Counted from the stretch's first letter, positions 34,855 to 48,364 are shown. The stretch: 64,000 nt of DNA from Pyrus communis (GCF_963583255.1 NC_084806.1:26012735-26076734); one strand, 5' to 3'. Numbers and translations: made by a program. The notes: generated by a model from the sequence alone, not told the origin.

Positions 34855-37800
34855 CTAATGTTCTTGTTGTTGATGTGAAAAGAAGAACTTCGGTGTAATA
34901 TGTTTGGGGTTGTCTCCTTTGATGTAACCCTTCTTGAGATGTTCAATGCATGTTGCGTTGGCTTCAAAGATCGTCATTGGGACATCAACGGGGGGATAAA
35001 GATCGCAGGAGCTTCGAATATGGCCCACTACTGCTCTCAACGGAAAGCATTCCCGAGTTGCTTCATGTAAGGCGAGAATTTTAGCATGGTTAGACGAAGT
35101 GGCAACTAAGGTATGTTTAGTTGACCTCCAAGAGATTGTGGAGCCTCTAATGGTAAAGACATAACCCGTTTGAGAACACGCCTTGTGCGAATCAAATAAG
35201 TATCCTGCGTCGGCAAAACCAACAAGGTGAGAATCGACTCGAGAAGCAAAGGGTGCAGCATCACTCAAGGATCTGTAGGGATAGAACAAGCCCAAATTCG
35301 TAGTACCTTTAAGACAACGGAAATTGTCTTTCACACCAGTCCAATGTCTACGTGTTGGTGCCAAAAGATTAACAACGAAGGAGATGTCGGGTCTAGTGCA
35401 TTGAGCTAAGTACAATAAAGCGCCTATCGCACTTAGATAATGAACTTCAAGCTCCAAAATCTCTTCATCATCCTCATTCGGATGGAAGGGATCTTGTTTT
35501 GCATCTAGCGATCGAACGACCATATGAATACTCGAAGGCTTCGCTTTATCATCATTAAAGCGGTGCAACACCTTCTAGGTATAGTTCGATTGATGTACTA
35601 GGATTCCATCCGAACAATGCTTTATCTCGAGACCGAGACAGTATTGAGTCTTACCTAGATCTTTCATCTCAAATTCTGACTTCAGGTGCGCGGCAGTTCT
35701 CGCGAGCCCTAGCCGAATTAAGAGCGTGTTTCGGGGTTTGGAAATATTTGAACCAGTCAATGTAAGTCTTTCGGGAACTTTCATATAGATTTTCATATTA
35801 GGATCCCCATAGAGATACGTGGTTACTATGTCTATTAACTGCATATCTAGTTTTGAAAAGTAATCGCATCCATAACGGGTGAATAAGTTTAGTCATAGTC
35901 AATCCCGGACGTTGTGAGAAGCCTTATGCAACAAGACGAGCTTTGTAATACACAATTTCGTTCTTCTCATTACGATTCTAAATGAAAACCCACTTGTAGC
36001 CAATGGGTTTCACATATGGAGGAGTAGGAGTTATAGGTTAAACATCTTACGTTTCGTAAGTGAATTGAGTTCGACTTGGATTGCTTGTTTCCAGTTTGAC
36101 TAATCAGTTCTACGTCGACATTCATCAACAGAATGCGGTTCAATGTCATCACTTAACATGATATCAGTAGCTACTGCATATGCTAATGCATCGTCGACAA
36201 TCATCTTATTTCTACGCCACACATCATCTAAGCTAGCATATTAGACCGAAATCTCACGATTCTCAGGAGGATGAGTCGTCTCTTCAAGCAAGCTTCCATA
36301 ATCTACAATTTCCTCATAAGTTGGATAGAATAAGTAAGCGATAGTCGGATTCACGATAGGTTTTTCGGGACCTTGTGTCATGGGTTTCCTCTTCCGGGGG
36401 TGTGAATCCTTTGAACCAAGGGGTCTACCACGCTTTTGTGTAGGGGTAGATGATTGACTAGCCGTTAATGTACGTGGATCACCAATATTGGTGTCCCAGG
36501 CCTCCAGGAAGGAAGTCTGTTGTACATTTGGTACATCCATCTTTGCAGGCGTATTCGCAACAGGAATATGTGATCTTGTCACGCACACTAGATCGGTGAA
36601 AGCATCTGGCATGCTCTGAACTATGCTATGGAGATCTAATATGTGTTGCACTTTAGTTTCAAACTAAGCGATGTAGGGATCTAAATGAGACAAAGTGAAA
36701 GTCATCCACGATAATTTGCATTGTTCTTCAGGAACGTTGACGTTTTATCTCTCTCTAACTATAGGAAGATTGTCTCATAGAAGTGACAATCTGCAAAACG
36801 AGCGGTAAACAGATCGTCTGTCAAAGGTTCTAAGTAACGAATAATCGAAGGAGAATCATATCCAACATAGATTCTCATCCTTTGCTGAAGTCCCATTTTT
36901 GTACATAAGGGCGGTGAGATTAGCACATATACTGCACAACTAAATACGAGCAGATGCGATATGTTGTGTTCGTATCCGATAACCAATTGAAGGGCACTAA
37001 ATGGTTATGTCGCAACAGGCCTCAAGCAGACCAACTTTGCTGCGTGCAATATTGCATGGCCCCAAGCAGCGATCGGGAGCTTGGTACGTATGACTAACGA
37101 TCGAGCAATCATTTGTAAGCGCTTAATGAAAGCCTCTGCCAGGCCGTTCTAGGTGTGAACATGGGGTACAGGATGTTCAACTTCAACCCCAACCGACATG
37201 CAATAGTCATAAAAAATTTTAGATGTGAATTCTCCAGCATTATCCAATCGAATATATTTGATCAGATAATCAAGGTGGTGAGCCCTAAGCTTGATAACCC
37301 GAGCCAATAGTTTGGAGAATGCAGCGTTCCTAGTGGACAACAAGCACACGTGTGACCAATGTGTGGAAGCGTCAACCAAAACCATAAAGTATCTAAATGG
37401 TCCGCAGGGAGGGTGAATCGGTCCACAAATGTCCCCCTGAATTCGTTGTAGAAAAATGGGAGGATTTGAACGAATCTTGTCATAAGAAGGCTTAGTAATA
37501 AGCTTTCCCATTGAACATGTTTGACATGCGAGTCCTTGGATTGAACCTAAACTTCGGGTTAGCGGATGCCTGTGTAAAGATTTGAGGATACGACGCATCA
37601 CTATTTGTCCAGGATGTCCCAAACGATCATGCCAAAGTGTAATTTCGTGCGCGGTCCCAATGGTAGGGCTGGCCACATAGTAGCATTCTATGGGGCGTAT
37701 GGTCATAGTATACAGACCACTCGGGATACGCTCCATCTTTTCTAGAATACGCTTCTGGCCATATTCGTAGGAAGTTATGCACATAAATTCAACTCCGTTT

Positions 37801-39299
37801 TCTACATGGGTTTCATCATGGCGATTGTTATCTCTAATGTCCTTGAAACTTAACAACGTTCCTCCGGAACGTGGAGAATAAAGTGCCTCAGAAATGGTCA
37901 AGATTGTACCATTAAACAACATTATACATGTCTTACCATATCCTTCTATCAGGTTGGATGTGCATTCTTAGGTATGAAGTTAGTGAAATAGATGCGTTCA
38001 CACAAAACTGTGTGCGTGGTTGCACTATCTGCCAGACAACTAAGTTTCCCACTAGTCATACCTAGAATGAAAAATTAATTTGAATCGGTCACGTGCATAA
38101 AAGTTCTAAAAACAAATATAAATTCAAAATAATTTCATTTATTCAAGGATGGTAATTAATTGAAACTTAATATCCAAAAACAAATCACCAACAAATAATC
38201 CAAACACAAAAGGAAAATTGTTCAAAAATCAACCAAAAACAAGGGGGGATCGGCCACTAGGTGGAATTCGGCCCCAATGTGCAATTTTAACTAACTAAAA
38301 TTGTTTATGTCTAAGATTCTAATCTTCCATAGGGGTGGTATCCTCTTGAAAGTCAGAAACCTCCATCTTTGTAGTCTCCTGTTCGTCCACTTGCACGAAG
38401 TTTGATACAAACTTCTTACGACGAGCATGATATTCATCTACAACCTTTTTAGGAGCTTAGAAAACACAAGACCAATGGTCATTTGAACCACAGCGATAGC
38501 ACATGTCCGTATCCATGGTTTCAGGTGCTTTGCCCTTATTCTTGAAGTTCGGGGCCTTGGGAGCAAGGTTAGGGCACTTCTGGGCTTTGTTTCCTCCCTT
38601 GGATAGGCCTTGACTATGCTGACCTTGGTGGGATGGCTTCTGGCCGCCCCTACCACGCCTCTTTTGGCGTTTTGGGCGTTGGTTTGTGCTATAATGTGCT
38701 TCAGGCACATCAGTCGCCCCAGTAGGTTGAGCTTGATGATTCTTCATTAACAACTGGTTCTGTTTTTCAGCAAGAAGTAAAACAGAGATTAAATCCGAGA
38801 ACTTAGTGAAGGTCTGAGCTCTATATTGTTATTGCATGACACTATTAGAAGCAGAGAAGGTCGAATAGGTTTTCTCCAGGAGATCCTCTTCGGTCAAAGT
38901 TTCGATACAAAACTTGAGAAGTGATCGGATTTGACAAACTTTAGAATTATATTCATTCACAGACTTAAAGTCTTGGAAGCGTAAATGCTGCCAGTCATGT
39001 CTTGCTTTAGGCAAGAATATGTCCTTTTGGTGATCAAAACGATCAGCCAAAGCAACCCATAGTGCACGTGAATCTTCCTCAGCAAAATACTCAGTTTGCA
39101 GAGCGTCATGGATATGTCTTCAGATGAAGATCATAGCGGTGGCTTTTTCAGATTCGTCAACAGGGTTGTTCGTCTCTTCTTCAATAGCGAGATGTAAGTT
39201 CTTTGCAGTGAGGTGGAGCTTCACATCTTGGACCCACTTGAGGTAGTTTCTTCCAGAGACCTCTAAAGCAGTGAAGTCGAGTTTGTTTAAGTTCGACAT
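34855..39299 (-). pseudogene. Copia gag-pol remnant (gag, zinc knuckle, integrase, RT, RNase H)
   Basis: From ATG 39299 (MSNLNKLDFTALEVSG) gag is nearly continuous, with a stop near 38828. The zinc knuckle at about 38465 reads CYRCGSNDHWSCVF, so the last Cys is displaced. A GAG-pre-integrase block has LWHDRLGHPGQ (about 37640), followed by integrase (GDICGPIHPPCGPFRYFMVL; DNAGEF near 37225). RT is present at 35575-35844, but the part that should contain the YVDD active site is deleted: the frame jumps from SKPRNTLLIRL to LARTAAHLKSEF. RNase H follows (TRPDISFVVNLL; FADAGYLFD) at 34855-35571. Several frameshifts and stops make it inactive. Confidence 0.88.
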
Positions 39300-40229
39300 G
39301 TTCCTATCACAAAATAGATGGACAAGATGTGGTTAGCGTAATGAAGAAAAAATCAATCCATTCACATAGGAGTAGAACATACAGGTTCTAATAGACATGT
39401 ATTGGTTTAATTTTGCATGAAAAACTTCAGGTTTTCATGGGTGATGTTTTTAAATGAAAACTTCAGGTTTTCAAACAAGGCATGTTTATAAGAAACTTCA
39501 GGTTTCAAAATGATTATGAACTTCAGGTTCATAAATTCCTGCAGGCAAACACAAATATATATACAGAAATATACAATAAGAATATGCAAAAATAGAACTT
39601 TTAGGTCTATAATTATAATTGAATTAATTATTTGGACTTTGGGCCAAATTAAAGTGTGGGTGAAAAAAATATAAAACCCATTGGGCCTAAAATAATTAGG
39701 CGAATAAAATTCGGGGCCCAAAAATATAGGCCAAAGGCCACGAGTAGCTTAAAAAAAATGGTGCCGTGGAAACCAGGCCCTAGGATGGGATGGGTTTGGT
39801 CTTGGGGTGGAACTGTAGGCCCACAAGGAGAGGATAACAAAATAGGCCACATTAGGCGGGCCAAATTTTTTTTTTTTTCTCTTTTTTTTTCTTGGCAGGC
39901 CGGGGAAAATAGTTGGGCTGAGGGATGCTCCATAGCCCAACAGGCTGGAGTTGTCACCGAGAATGGGCCAAGCCTAAGAAAGGCTCGGGTTATGGAACCG
40001 AACACCCCAATGTGTGCTGGGTGTGTTTCGTCGGAGAAGAATGTCAGACCTATCACTCCTGGCGGCGGTCTGGGGTTTGTTAGGACTCGGGTTAAGTTAT
40101 GGTGGTCGTTGACGACCAAGGTGGTGAACGGAGATGATGTAATCTCAACGTTATAACAACCAAACCGTAGAAAATTTAAATCGGATTTTTGAAAAAATTC
40201 CGATGAGATTTAATCGAAACTTGGTCTTA

Positions 40230-40658
40230 GGGGGGTGTATTCAATTGAGAATTTGAGAGATTTTAATGAATTTATAAATCCATGGATTTTTATGGAGTTT
40301 AATTGATTTGTAGAGATTCCATATAAAATTTTGATTTATTTCCCTCGAAATTTCATGGGGAGAGGTGGGATTTGTGGATGCTTAAAATACACTACGAAAT
40401 CTCTTCAATTCCCTCTAATTCCTCAACTTTCTCAAATTCTTTAAAATCAATTTCTAATTGAATACACCTCGAATGTTATAAACTTCTTTAAAATCCTAAT
40501 TGAATACACCCGAATTTCTATGGATTTTAATAAATTATCTTAAAATTCTAATTGAATACATCTTGAATTCCAGATAATCACTTAAAATCCTGATTGAATA
40601 CCCTTAGATTCATTAAAAGAATTAAAATCCCTCAAAATTCCAATTGAATACACCCCCC
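40230..40658. mobile_element. Tourist-like (PIF/Harbinger) MITE, 429 bp, TSD TTA
   Basis: The ends are inverted repeats GGGGGGTGTATTCAATTG and CAATTGAATACACCCCCC. TTA lies on both sides (40227-40229 and 40659-40661), as expected for PIF/Harbinger insertion. The terminal motif attgaatacacc recurs several times inside the right half, an array of sub-terminal repeats. There is no coding capacity. Confidence 0.88.
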
Positions 40659-41256
40659 TTAATTCCATTGGGTATGACTTCGAGTCGTCGGTGTTGATAA
40701 CCAAAAGGGTCAGGGTGATGGCTGCATGCCATACCCGTGGTGATCATGGACAAAGACACCATCAATGGTGTCGGGTTTTTTGGGTTGTGAAGCTCGGAGC
40801 TTCTGGCTCCGTGGTTCTCGGCTTGGTGCAACATCAGTTCTCTAGCTGCAGGTCTGGGTGATGTCGGGGGTTCGAAGAACCCTAGGTTCCCAATCGCAAA
40901 AAAAAAAAAAAATTATTTTTTCAATTCAATTCAAAATATATTCAATTTGATGCATATGCAATTCAATAATTTTAATGCATGTACATATATTTGATGCAAT
41001 TCATGGCAAATATCAAACTCACATAATTCAATAATTATGAGTATAATGCATACACAATTTATGTCGAATAAAAAACGTAAAGTGGGGTCATGCATTATGG
41101 TGAATGTTCATGCTATCAGGGCTGCAAAAATATTGAGATAAAAATCATTGTTTTGAAAGAACCTGATTGCGTGATGCTATGGATGAATTTGTTTGATGCA
41201 GAAAAATTTTTCAACGTCAGATTCATAAGCGCAGTGGTAGGAGTATGCTGATAACG

Positions 41257-41517
41257 TGTTGTAGCCTATTTTATTTGACAAGGTGAAAGGGGGCCGGCTG
41301 AAAGGGTAGAGAGATTGAGAGAGATGGGTTTGTAGAATTGTAGGGGAATGTGTGTTGTTGTTATCCCTCCTACATGACGCCTTTATTTATAGTAGTAAAA
41401 GGAGAGAAGATATTCATTCTTCCCCAAGTAATACAAGTTGTAATAGGAAAGGATAACTAGAATCAATCTAATCTAGGATTTAGCACAATCATACTTAAAC
41501 TATGAATATTTACAACA
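41257..41517 (-). mobile_element. Copia 5' LTR (261 bp)
   Basis: The LTR has TGTTGT...ACAACA ends, a TATA-like box (tatttatag on one strand) and, just inside on the - strand, a primer-binding-like ACGTTATCAGCA typical of copia elements. Confidence 0.85.
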
Positions 41518-41962
41518 GTTTCCTTATTATTCAACATGAATATTTTAATTAAAAATAAATAAAAATAGAATAAATGTATGAAATGACTAATATGATTTTA
41601 ATTATTCCTGGTCTTAAATTACATTCGATAAGAATTCAAATTGAATTTATAATCGGACATGAACTAACAAGTCATAATTTGAACTAATATGTTCATCATG
41701 TATAAATGGATTCAAATACGGATCAAACCTGATACAAAATCCGACCCGTATATCTAGATCGAAGTGTGTAGAGCGCTCAATTTTATTTACCATTTGAGGG
41801 AAAAAATAAAAATAAAAATTCTCTGTTTTATTTGTAGGCGTTGGATTTTAATCAAACGGCGCATGTGCGCGCGCACGAGAGGACAACTCAGAGAGAGAGA
41901 TGAAACGAGCAATCTCAATCTCAATTTCGCAGCTGTGGGATCCTGATTCCTGACGCCACACC
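41518..41962 (+). promoter_or_regulatory. Promoter and 5' UTR of the IWS1 gene
   Basis: AT-rich DNA followed by a purine-rich leader just before ATG 41963, itself in a good context (caccATGG). The copia 5' LTR ends 445 bp upstream of the start codon and points away from the gene. Confidence 0.5.
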
Positions 41963-44220
41963 ATGGCATACGAAGACAATCCGTAAGTCCCTCCCTCGTA
42001 AACTCACGATTAGGGTTAGAGTTCTCTTCGATTCCCTGCATCTAATCATCGTTATTGGTTTCAGGTACCGTGATGAAGATGGGGAGCCATTGATGGACTA
42101 CGACGACTTTGGAGCTGGTCGCGACCCGTCTCCCGAGCCCCACCAAGATGACGTCCTAGAAGATAACGACGATTGGCCCGACCAAGACCGGTCTCGGACC
42201 CCTGTCCACGAGGATCCGTCGTCGTTGAAATCGAAGCCGAGGAAGCGGTTGATCAAGAAGAGCCAAGTTGGAAAATTTCCTGTGATCTCTGATTTGGACG
42301 ATGATGACGGTGGCGATGGCGATGAGGGCAATCGGAAGAGGTTGAAGAAGGAGAAGAGGCATAAGGGGGAGAAGAAAGGGTCTAAATACCCCAGGAGATC
42401 CTCATCTGACAAGGCGGCCACCGATGGTGAGGTCAAGGAGATGTGGGAAACCATCGCCGGCGGCGACTCTGAGGTTGTCATGAATGTTTTGTTTTGTTTA
42501 ATTTCGTAAGCAATTTGTGTTTAATTTATTTTATATTTGAATTTTATGCTCTGTTGCATAATTAATTGTTTATGTTGAAAAAAAAAAAAAAAAAAAAAGT
42601 ATGGTTCTTGCTTTTCCCATTTGAATCGAATTGCAATTTGTCAGAAAGAATCTGAATCTGTTTCTTTGACGATGTTTTAGAATTTATAGCTGCATTATGC
42701 TTTCCATAACTATAAGCTGTATTGTTCATCTTGACTTCACTTTACTGTCGGAACTTCCTAATTGTGTTATCCTCTTCAATGGAATAGGATGATCAAGAGG
42801 GTGTCAGGAATTATGACGACGACAACTTTATAGATGACACTGGTGTGCATCCTTCTGATCGGTATGGAAGTGACAACGAACCACGTTCTCCTAGTCACCA
42901 TCCTCAGGTTTGTGTTTTTTTTGTAGCCTACCCCACTTAGTGGGATAAGGCTTTTTTTTTGTTGTTGTATGCCTCTTGTGCTTCTATCTATATGCTTATG
43001 AAACAATGCCACGGCAAGGAATTTAAAGGCAAGATGTAGTAGAGCTTCGGTTGATTGACAATGTTTCTGTCTTCAACTTAAGTCATGTCAGATACCACAT
43101 GTCACAACAGATGACTTACCAATACTGTTGATTATTACTGCTTCAGCTTGATTGATTTTTCCATTTGTTTATTGTTTTACTTGTTCTAGGCTGAAGAGGG
43201 TGAGGAAGATGATGAAATTAAGGATATGTTTAAGATGGGTAAGAAAAGGAAGAAGAATGAAAAAAGTCCTGCAGAAGTAGCATTCCTGGTTGAGAAAGTT
43301 ATGGCTGAGCTCGAGGTAACAGCTGAAGAGGATGCAGATTTAAATAGACAGGGGAAACCTGCCATTAATAAGCTCAAGAAGTTGCCTCTTCTTACAGACG
43401 TCCTGTCAAAGTAAGCTGGCTTCATGTGATCTCCCTCGCCAGACTTGCACCAAATATATTTTGCATGTGTAATAATAGACTCTCTCTTTAATTTGTACTG
43501 TTTGTACAGGAAGCAGCTTCAACAAGAGTTTTTAGATCATGGAGTGTTAACTCTACTGAAGAATTGGCTTGAACCTCTTCCAGATGGAAGTTTACCGAAC
43601 ATAAATATACGTGCAGCAATTTTACAGATTTTGACTGATGTATGCACCTCTGTCGCCATTGTTGTATTGGAAAGTTTGTAAATGTAATCAATAATAGGAC
43701 CTGAATTGTTTTATCTGTTATGCAGTTCCCTATAGATCTAGAGCAGTATGATAGAAGAGAACAACTGAAAAAGAGTGGCCTTGGAAAGGTTAGATCATTA
43801 TTTTTTGGGAAAAGCATAGAAAGCTTGTCAATCAGTGTGACAACTTTGATTGATGTCAATCAGTGTGACAACTTCAATTGGTTTACTTTGTTCTTGGGCA
43901 GGTCATCATGTTTTTATCAAAATCTGATGAAGAAACAACTTCCAACAGAAAACTTGCGAAGGAATTGGTTGACAAATGGGTAATTTGATTCGTCCTCTAG
44001 TACTTACCTTCCCTGCTTCTGCGTTTTTATGTTTCTTTTACAAATATGTGGTAATCACCCCCTCCCTTTCTACGAATTTATTCTTCTTAGTGACTCTACA
44101 TTAAATAGATATATATGTAGCACTAATCTTGATATAACCTACTGGAAGAGGCAGTTATGTTGAATAGTTATTCTCCTTGTCCAAGGATCATATATAGGAG
44201 ATCCCATTCCATTATTTGTT

Positions 44221-44309
<89 letters not shown>

Positions 44310-45523
44310 TTGTCTTGAGATTCTAATTCTTTTGTTTTCTTATTTAATGCTCACTAAATGAAATTCGTTTGTATTGCCTTGAATGACTTTGACATTTTGT
44401 CTGTTGCACAACTGCAGAGTCGACCTATATTTAATAAAAGTACAAGGTTTGAGGATATGAGAAACGTTGACGATGAGAGGGTTCCCTTTAGAAGGCCTAC
44501 AATTAAAAAGTACTTAGACTTTCTTTCATCCAATATCTTATTGCTAATATGCATGTTTACAAATACATGGTGAACTCAATATAAATTTCTCTAAATTTAG
44601 CGCATTAGTGGTTGATTTTCTTAAATTATTATTTATATTTTATTACACAGGCCAGTGAGTAATGGCACAGGAATGGAATCGAGAGATGATGTGGATGAAT
44701 TTTCAAGGTAAAATTTGAGGATAGATTAGGCATACTTCATTGGTCATTCTAAATCCGGAGAGTTCAGCTTCGAAGGTGCATTTCTTTCAAATTTTAATGT
44801 TGACTTTGGTACAGGGAAAGAAAATCTGGCCAATCATCTTCTCGGCAACATGCCTCAAGACCAGAAGCGACACCGATGGACTTTTTGGTGCGCCCACAAT
44901 CCAGGATTGATCCTGATGAAATTAGAGCCCGTGCTAAACAAGGGATACAAGATCAGCGCCGTATGAAGGTAGGCTTTGTTTTTCCTACTGGTAAATGTCT
45001 GAAAAGAAAAAAAAAAAAAAAACATGAAAAAAGAATGTGCTGATTAGTTGGCATCCAAGTGAGCATTATTCTGTAAATTGAGTGCTGCCAACGATTTGAA
45101 ATTGAAACCTTGCATAAAAACTTATCATTTTAGTGGTTGAAGTTGATAGTTGAAGTTATTCATATTGCGGTGAACCCAAAATTCAATGGAGCTTGCTTCA
45201 ACTGTCTCTATTTGTTTGTTGAAATTTTGGAGTTGAGCTTTTGCCCTTGTATGAGATTTGCTTTGAGCTTAAATCTTCATTCTTTCAACGGTCTAAGGAT
45301 TTTTTTCCCATCTTTGTTCGTCGGTTTTTCTTCATAATTCTTAAATGGCTTTCCTTGTTCTGAACTTTACTTTGCTAACCTCTATTGATACGATAATTGA
45401 CGAAAGGTTATCTTTGTTTGGCAGATGAATAGGAAGTTACAGCAGTTGAAAGCACCAAAGAAGAAGCAGCTTCAGGCCACAAAATTAAGCGTGGAGGGTC
45501 GTGGTATGGTCAAGTATTTGTGA
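41963..45523 (+). CDS. IWS1: Protein IWS1 homolog (SPN1), transcription elongation factor
   Basis: Eleven coding exons are inferred: 41963-41982, 42065-42473, 42788-42907, 43190-43410, 43510-43639, 43726-43788, 43902-43979, 44418-44509, 44651-44707, 44815-44968, 45425-45523. They give 1443 nt (480 aa). Residues 1-205 are acidic and basic low-complexity sequence (many Asp/Glu, then KKEKRHKGEKKGSK), probably disordered. Residues about 207-352 form the helical TFIIS N-terminal/LW-type domain with the IWS1 signature (LPLLTDVLSKKQLQQEFLDHGVL...). The C-terminus is short and basic, ending VKYL. IWS1 binds SPT6 and RNA polymerase II in the nucleus; in Arabidopsis it is needed for brassinosteroid-regulated transcription (family knowledge). 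The 20-nt first coding exon is short but has a clean donor. A (TA)n(TG)n tract lies in intron 7. Confidence 0.94.
44221..44307. repeat. (TA)n(TG)n(TA)n compound microsatellite in IWS1 intron 7
   Basis: About 87 bp of alternating TA and TG dinucleotides, 110 bp upstream of the exon 8 acceptor. Confidence 0.95.
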
Positions 45524-47399
45524 TTTTACCCAACATTCAGATATGTTGGTGTACTCCGCCACTGTCCAGGGTCCAATACAGTTGTGCAAATTGCATTCTG
45601 CCTACATACTTATATTTCATAATATTCATGTTTCTTGCGCTTGAGGTACAAAGTTGTTGATTAATCTTTTTGAACTGCCAAGTTTCTAGTTCTTTTTCTC
45701 TAAAAATGAAATAAAACTAGGATCATTTAATCATTCAATTGTAGCAAATAGACAGATGGTTCGCAAGGGTTTTACCGAATCTGTCCATTTGTTTTACAGT
45801 TTCATGACTAAACAATTTTAGTTTTAATTTATTTTTTGTAGAGATGATTTTTACATAGTAATTTATGATATGGACGTTTCAGATCATTAACACAAAGTTT
45901 GGTGAATAAGCCACGAGGTATTTTAAGGAGGGGTTTTTTTTTTTTTTTTTTGTTTTTTTGTGCCCTCCGAAAAAACAGGAGTTCTTTCTAAATCATTGAG
46001 GAGCCAAGTCTTTCTGAAAGACTAATATTTGAGCTGGTGCAGCTGACTTGTTACGCAAACAACCAGTTTAAACTATAGAATTATTTACATTAAATTCATC
46101 TAAATTACAGGAAGAGAGAATTGAACATGAGATTTCAAGTGTAAGTGATAATGTTCATTAAAACTATTTTGCAAGATTTCTTGCTAAGATTGAAGGCTCA
46201 ATTTGCGTTTGCGTAGGTTTAAGCTCAAGAGGAAGTTAGCCACTTAGTACTAGGGATGGGCATGGGGCTGAGCTGGGCCCAAATTTGGAGGGACTAGACC
46301 GGATCTGTTTTACAATGAAACGGGTTGAGGTGAGTTGGGTATAGCATTTCTGATTATTGGAATTGGACCTAACCCGATCCGTTTAAAACGGGCTGGTTCA
46401 GATCAGGTCTGAGTCCAATTGTTTTTTTTTTTTTTTTTCTTTCAAAACTTGATTATTAAATTTTTATCATCCATTACCCTAACAAACGAAAATTCTAGTC
46501 AAGTTCATACGATAATTTATCAAAACCGGATTACTAGTTCATGCCTGAGAGTTCATTCTCATCGGTTGTGTGAGTGTCTCCAATCTTGCCACAATCCAGA
46601 GCCGCTGTCCCTAGATATGGCTGGGGGCGGTGGCAGTCCCTTCCTCCTGTCCTTTGTCTCCTCTTCTCTTCCTTGATTTTGATGTCTTCCTCTGCTCCCC
46701 ACCTCGATTTGGATTGTCCCTCACTCCCCCTGGCATTCGTCTTCTTCACCCATCTCCTCTTTGATCTGTGGTCACGGTGTTCTCACTGGCTCGGGTGTTT
46801 ACCACACCACCACTCTCTCACTGTTTGCTGCTCTTGTTGGCAGTGTTGCCTGGGTTTTGCCACGGGCTTCTTCCCCTTTATGGCTTGTTTCATCCTTTGT
46901 GGCTGCGTTCGAACAGGTGCTTGTGGCAGCTTGATGTGCTTGGCTAGGCGTTTCTCGGTTGGCGGTGTGAAGGCTGGCTTCTCGTGGTGGTTCATTGTTG
47001 TAGAGGAGGTGGACGAAGTAGACTAGGGCTTCTTTTAATCTTTTGGGCTCTGTAGTGTTTAGTTTTGTTGGCCCGTTTGTGCTTGTACTTAGTTTTCTTT
47101 AGGCTTTGGTTTGGGTCCACTTTTGCTTTGTTTTAATCTTGTAACTAGGCCTTTTTGTGTACTATGTTGGCTGTTGCTCTGGAATGATATTTCTAGTTTT
47201 CCAAAAAAAAAAAAAAAAAAGGGTTTAGGGTTAAAGAAGGTTAGAAAAGAAATCAACAATTCTAGAACGAATTCCTAAATAAAAAAGAAATGAGAAACCC
47301 TAAATTCGAAATACTTTTGAAACAGCCCTGAAATTGAACAAATTAAAAACCCTAAATTCCTAAATCACAAAGAAACCCACATAATTCAACAAGCCTAAT
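45524..47399. other. IWS1 3' flank and non-coding repeat DNA
   Basis: The first 200-300 bases are probable 3' UTR. Poly-T tracts lie at about 45937-45960 and 46422-46438. At about 46253 a run starting agggatgggcatggggc resembles the end of a hAT-type MITE, but no partner end was found. A probable LINE 3' end is annotated separately. The 47220-47400 stretch is AT-rich. Confidence 0.35.
46560..47219 (+). mobile_element. Probable LINE 3' end with poly-A tail
   Basis: GC-richer sequence runs into a T-rich 3' segment and an 18-base A tract (about 47202-47219). The shape, a 5'-truncated unit ending in poly-A, fits a non-LTR retrotransposon or a retrocopy. The 150-codon ORF in it (46574-47026) has no reverse transcriptase motif I can see. 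No target duplication was defined. Confidence 0.4.
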
Positions 47400-47785
47400 T
47401 CATAAATGACCTTGGGGGTGTACATGATGATGGTGATTGGTGAGGTGATGCCGTGTGGTGGCTGCAATCTGTGATGTCAAGACAATCGAATTCAAATTGA
47501 CTTGGTCACTGTCAAGAACGAAAAATGATAAACAGAGGTGAAAGGGACCACAATAAAGGAGTCGAAAGAGTCGAGTCGAGTCGAGTCGAGGCTCGAGGGT
47601 GGGAAAGACTAGGGAGAACGAGAAATAGAGTGTTGTTTGGGACCTAAACAGCAAAGGCTTGTGGAAAATAATTGAATTGTGGTGTTGGAAGCAAGGAAGC
47701 TTGTTGATATTGATCAATGAATGCTTGAAATGATTATGAAGTTCATCCAGTGTGGTTGAAGAAATGCGAAGCATAATTGAGTCAG
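47400..47785 (-). pseudogene. Copia gag, C-terminal segment (piece 4 of a split gag)
   Basis: The - strand reads SIMLRISSTTLDELHNHF, the typical end of a copia UBN2-type gag domain, followed by a His-rich tail to TGA/TAA near 47400. It includes a gagtc/tcgag pentanucleotide run (about 47570-47590). It continues the reading from 56263-56339 across the Harbinger insertion, with a loss of about 2 bp at the join. Confidence 0.75.
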
Positions 47786-48364
47786 TAAGGTACCGTTTGG
47801 TACGCAGACGGGACAGAACGGGACCAAAAGATTAAAATGATTAAAATACCCATGTTCCATCTGTTGTTTGATACAATTTTATGCGTGGAACGGGACAAGA
47901 CTTTTTTTTTTTCCCCTAAGTTGTTCAAATTTGAACACTATTATCCATTATTTGTCTTTTCTTGGTCCAAATTTGATTAGGTATATGTTGTGTTCCACAT
48001 GCAAACCCCTTTAAAATTTGTAATATATGTCTTCTATGATTTGTTGATGAAGTCAGACTTCCTTGAGCCAGTGAATATTGGAAGTAATGAGATCGTTAGC
48101 ATGAATGAGATGGCTGAGATGGTTCTATTCATGGTTGCCATGCAATGTTGAAAAATATATAAGTTTAATGATCATGCATGTCGTAAACGTTTTAGGGTTT
48201 AAACATTCAAAACTTAAACAAAGAAAATGAAATATCTACAACTTAAACATGAAATATTTGAAATCAAACATTCATCCTAACTTAAAAAACAAATAATGTC
48301 TTGCTAAAGCAATAATGAAAACACTAGAAGTTGATAAAGTTTATCATACTAAAACCCCAAATGC

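Larger units (their letters stand above)
34295..41517 (-). mobile_element. Ty1/copia retrotransposon, antisense, 3' LTR truncated
   Basis: The 5' LTR is at 41257-41517, the primer-binding region at 41240-41256, gag begins at 39299, and pol runs down to 34855. At the left end only 21 bp of the 3' LTR remain (34295-34315), next to a polypurine-like tract. The leader between primer site and gag is 1.9 kb and contains a MITE (40230-40658). No target duplication is detectable because the left end is deleted. Confidence 0.85.

Noticed and set aside
39649..40156. Long overlapping ORFs on both strands (156 and 166 codons)
   Set aside because: They lie in the non-coding leader of the inverted copia element; open on both strands, no domain.
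42098..42481. 127-codon ORF antisense to IWS1 exon 2
   Set aside because: Shadow of the acidic/basic low-complexity coding sequence on the other strand.
46574..47026. 150-codon ORF
   Set aside because: Lies in a probable LINE 3' end; no reverse transcriptase or other motif seen.
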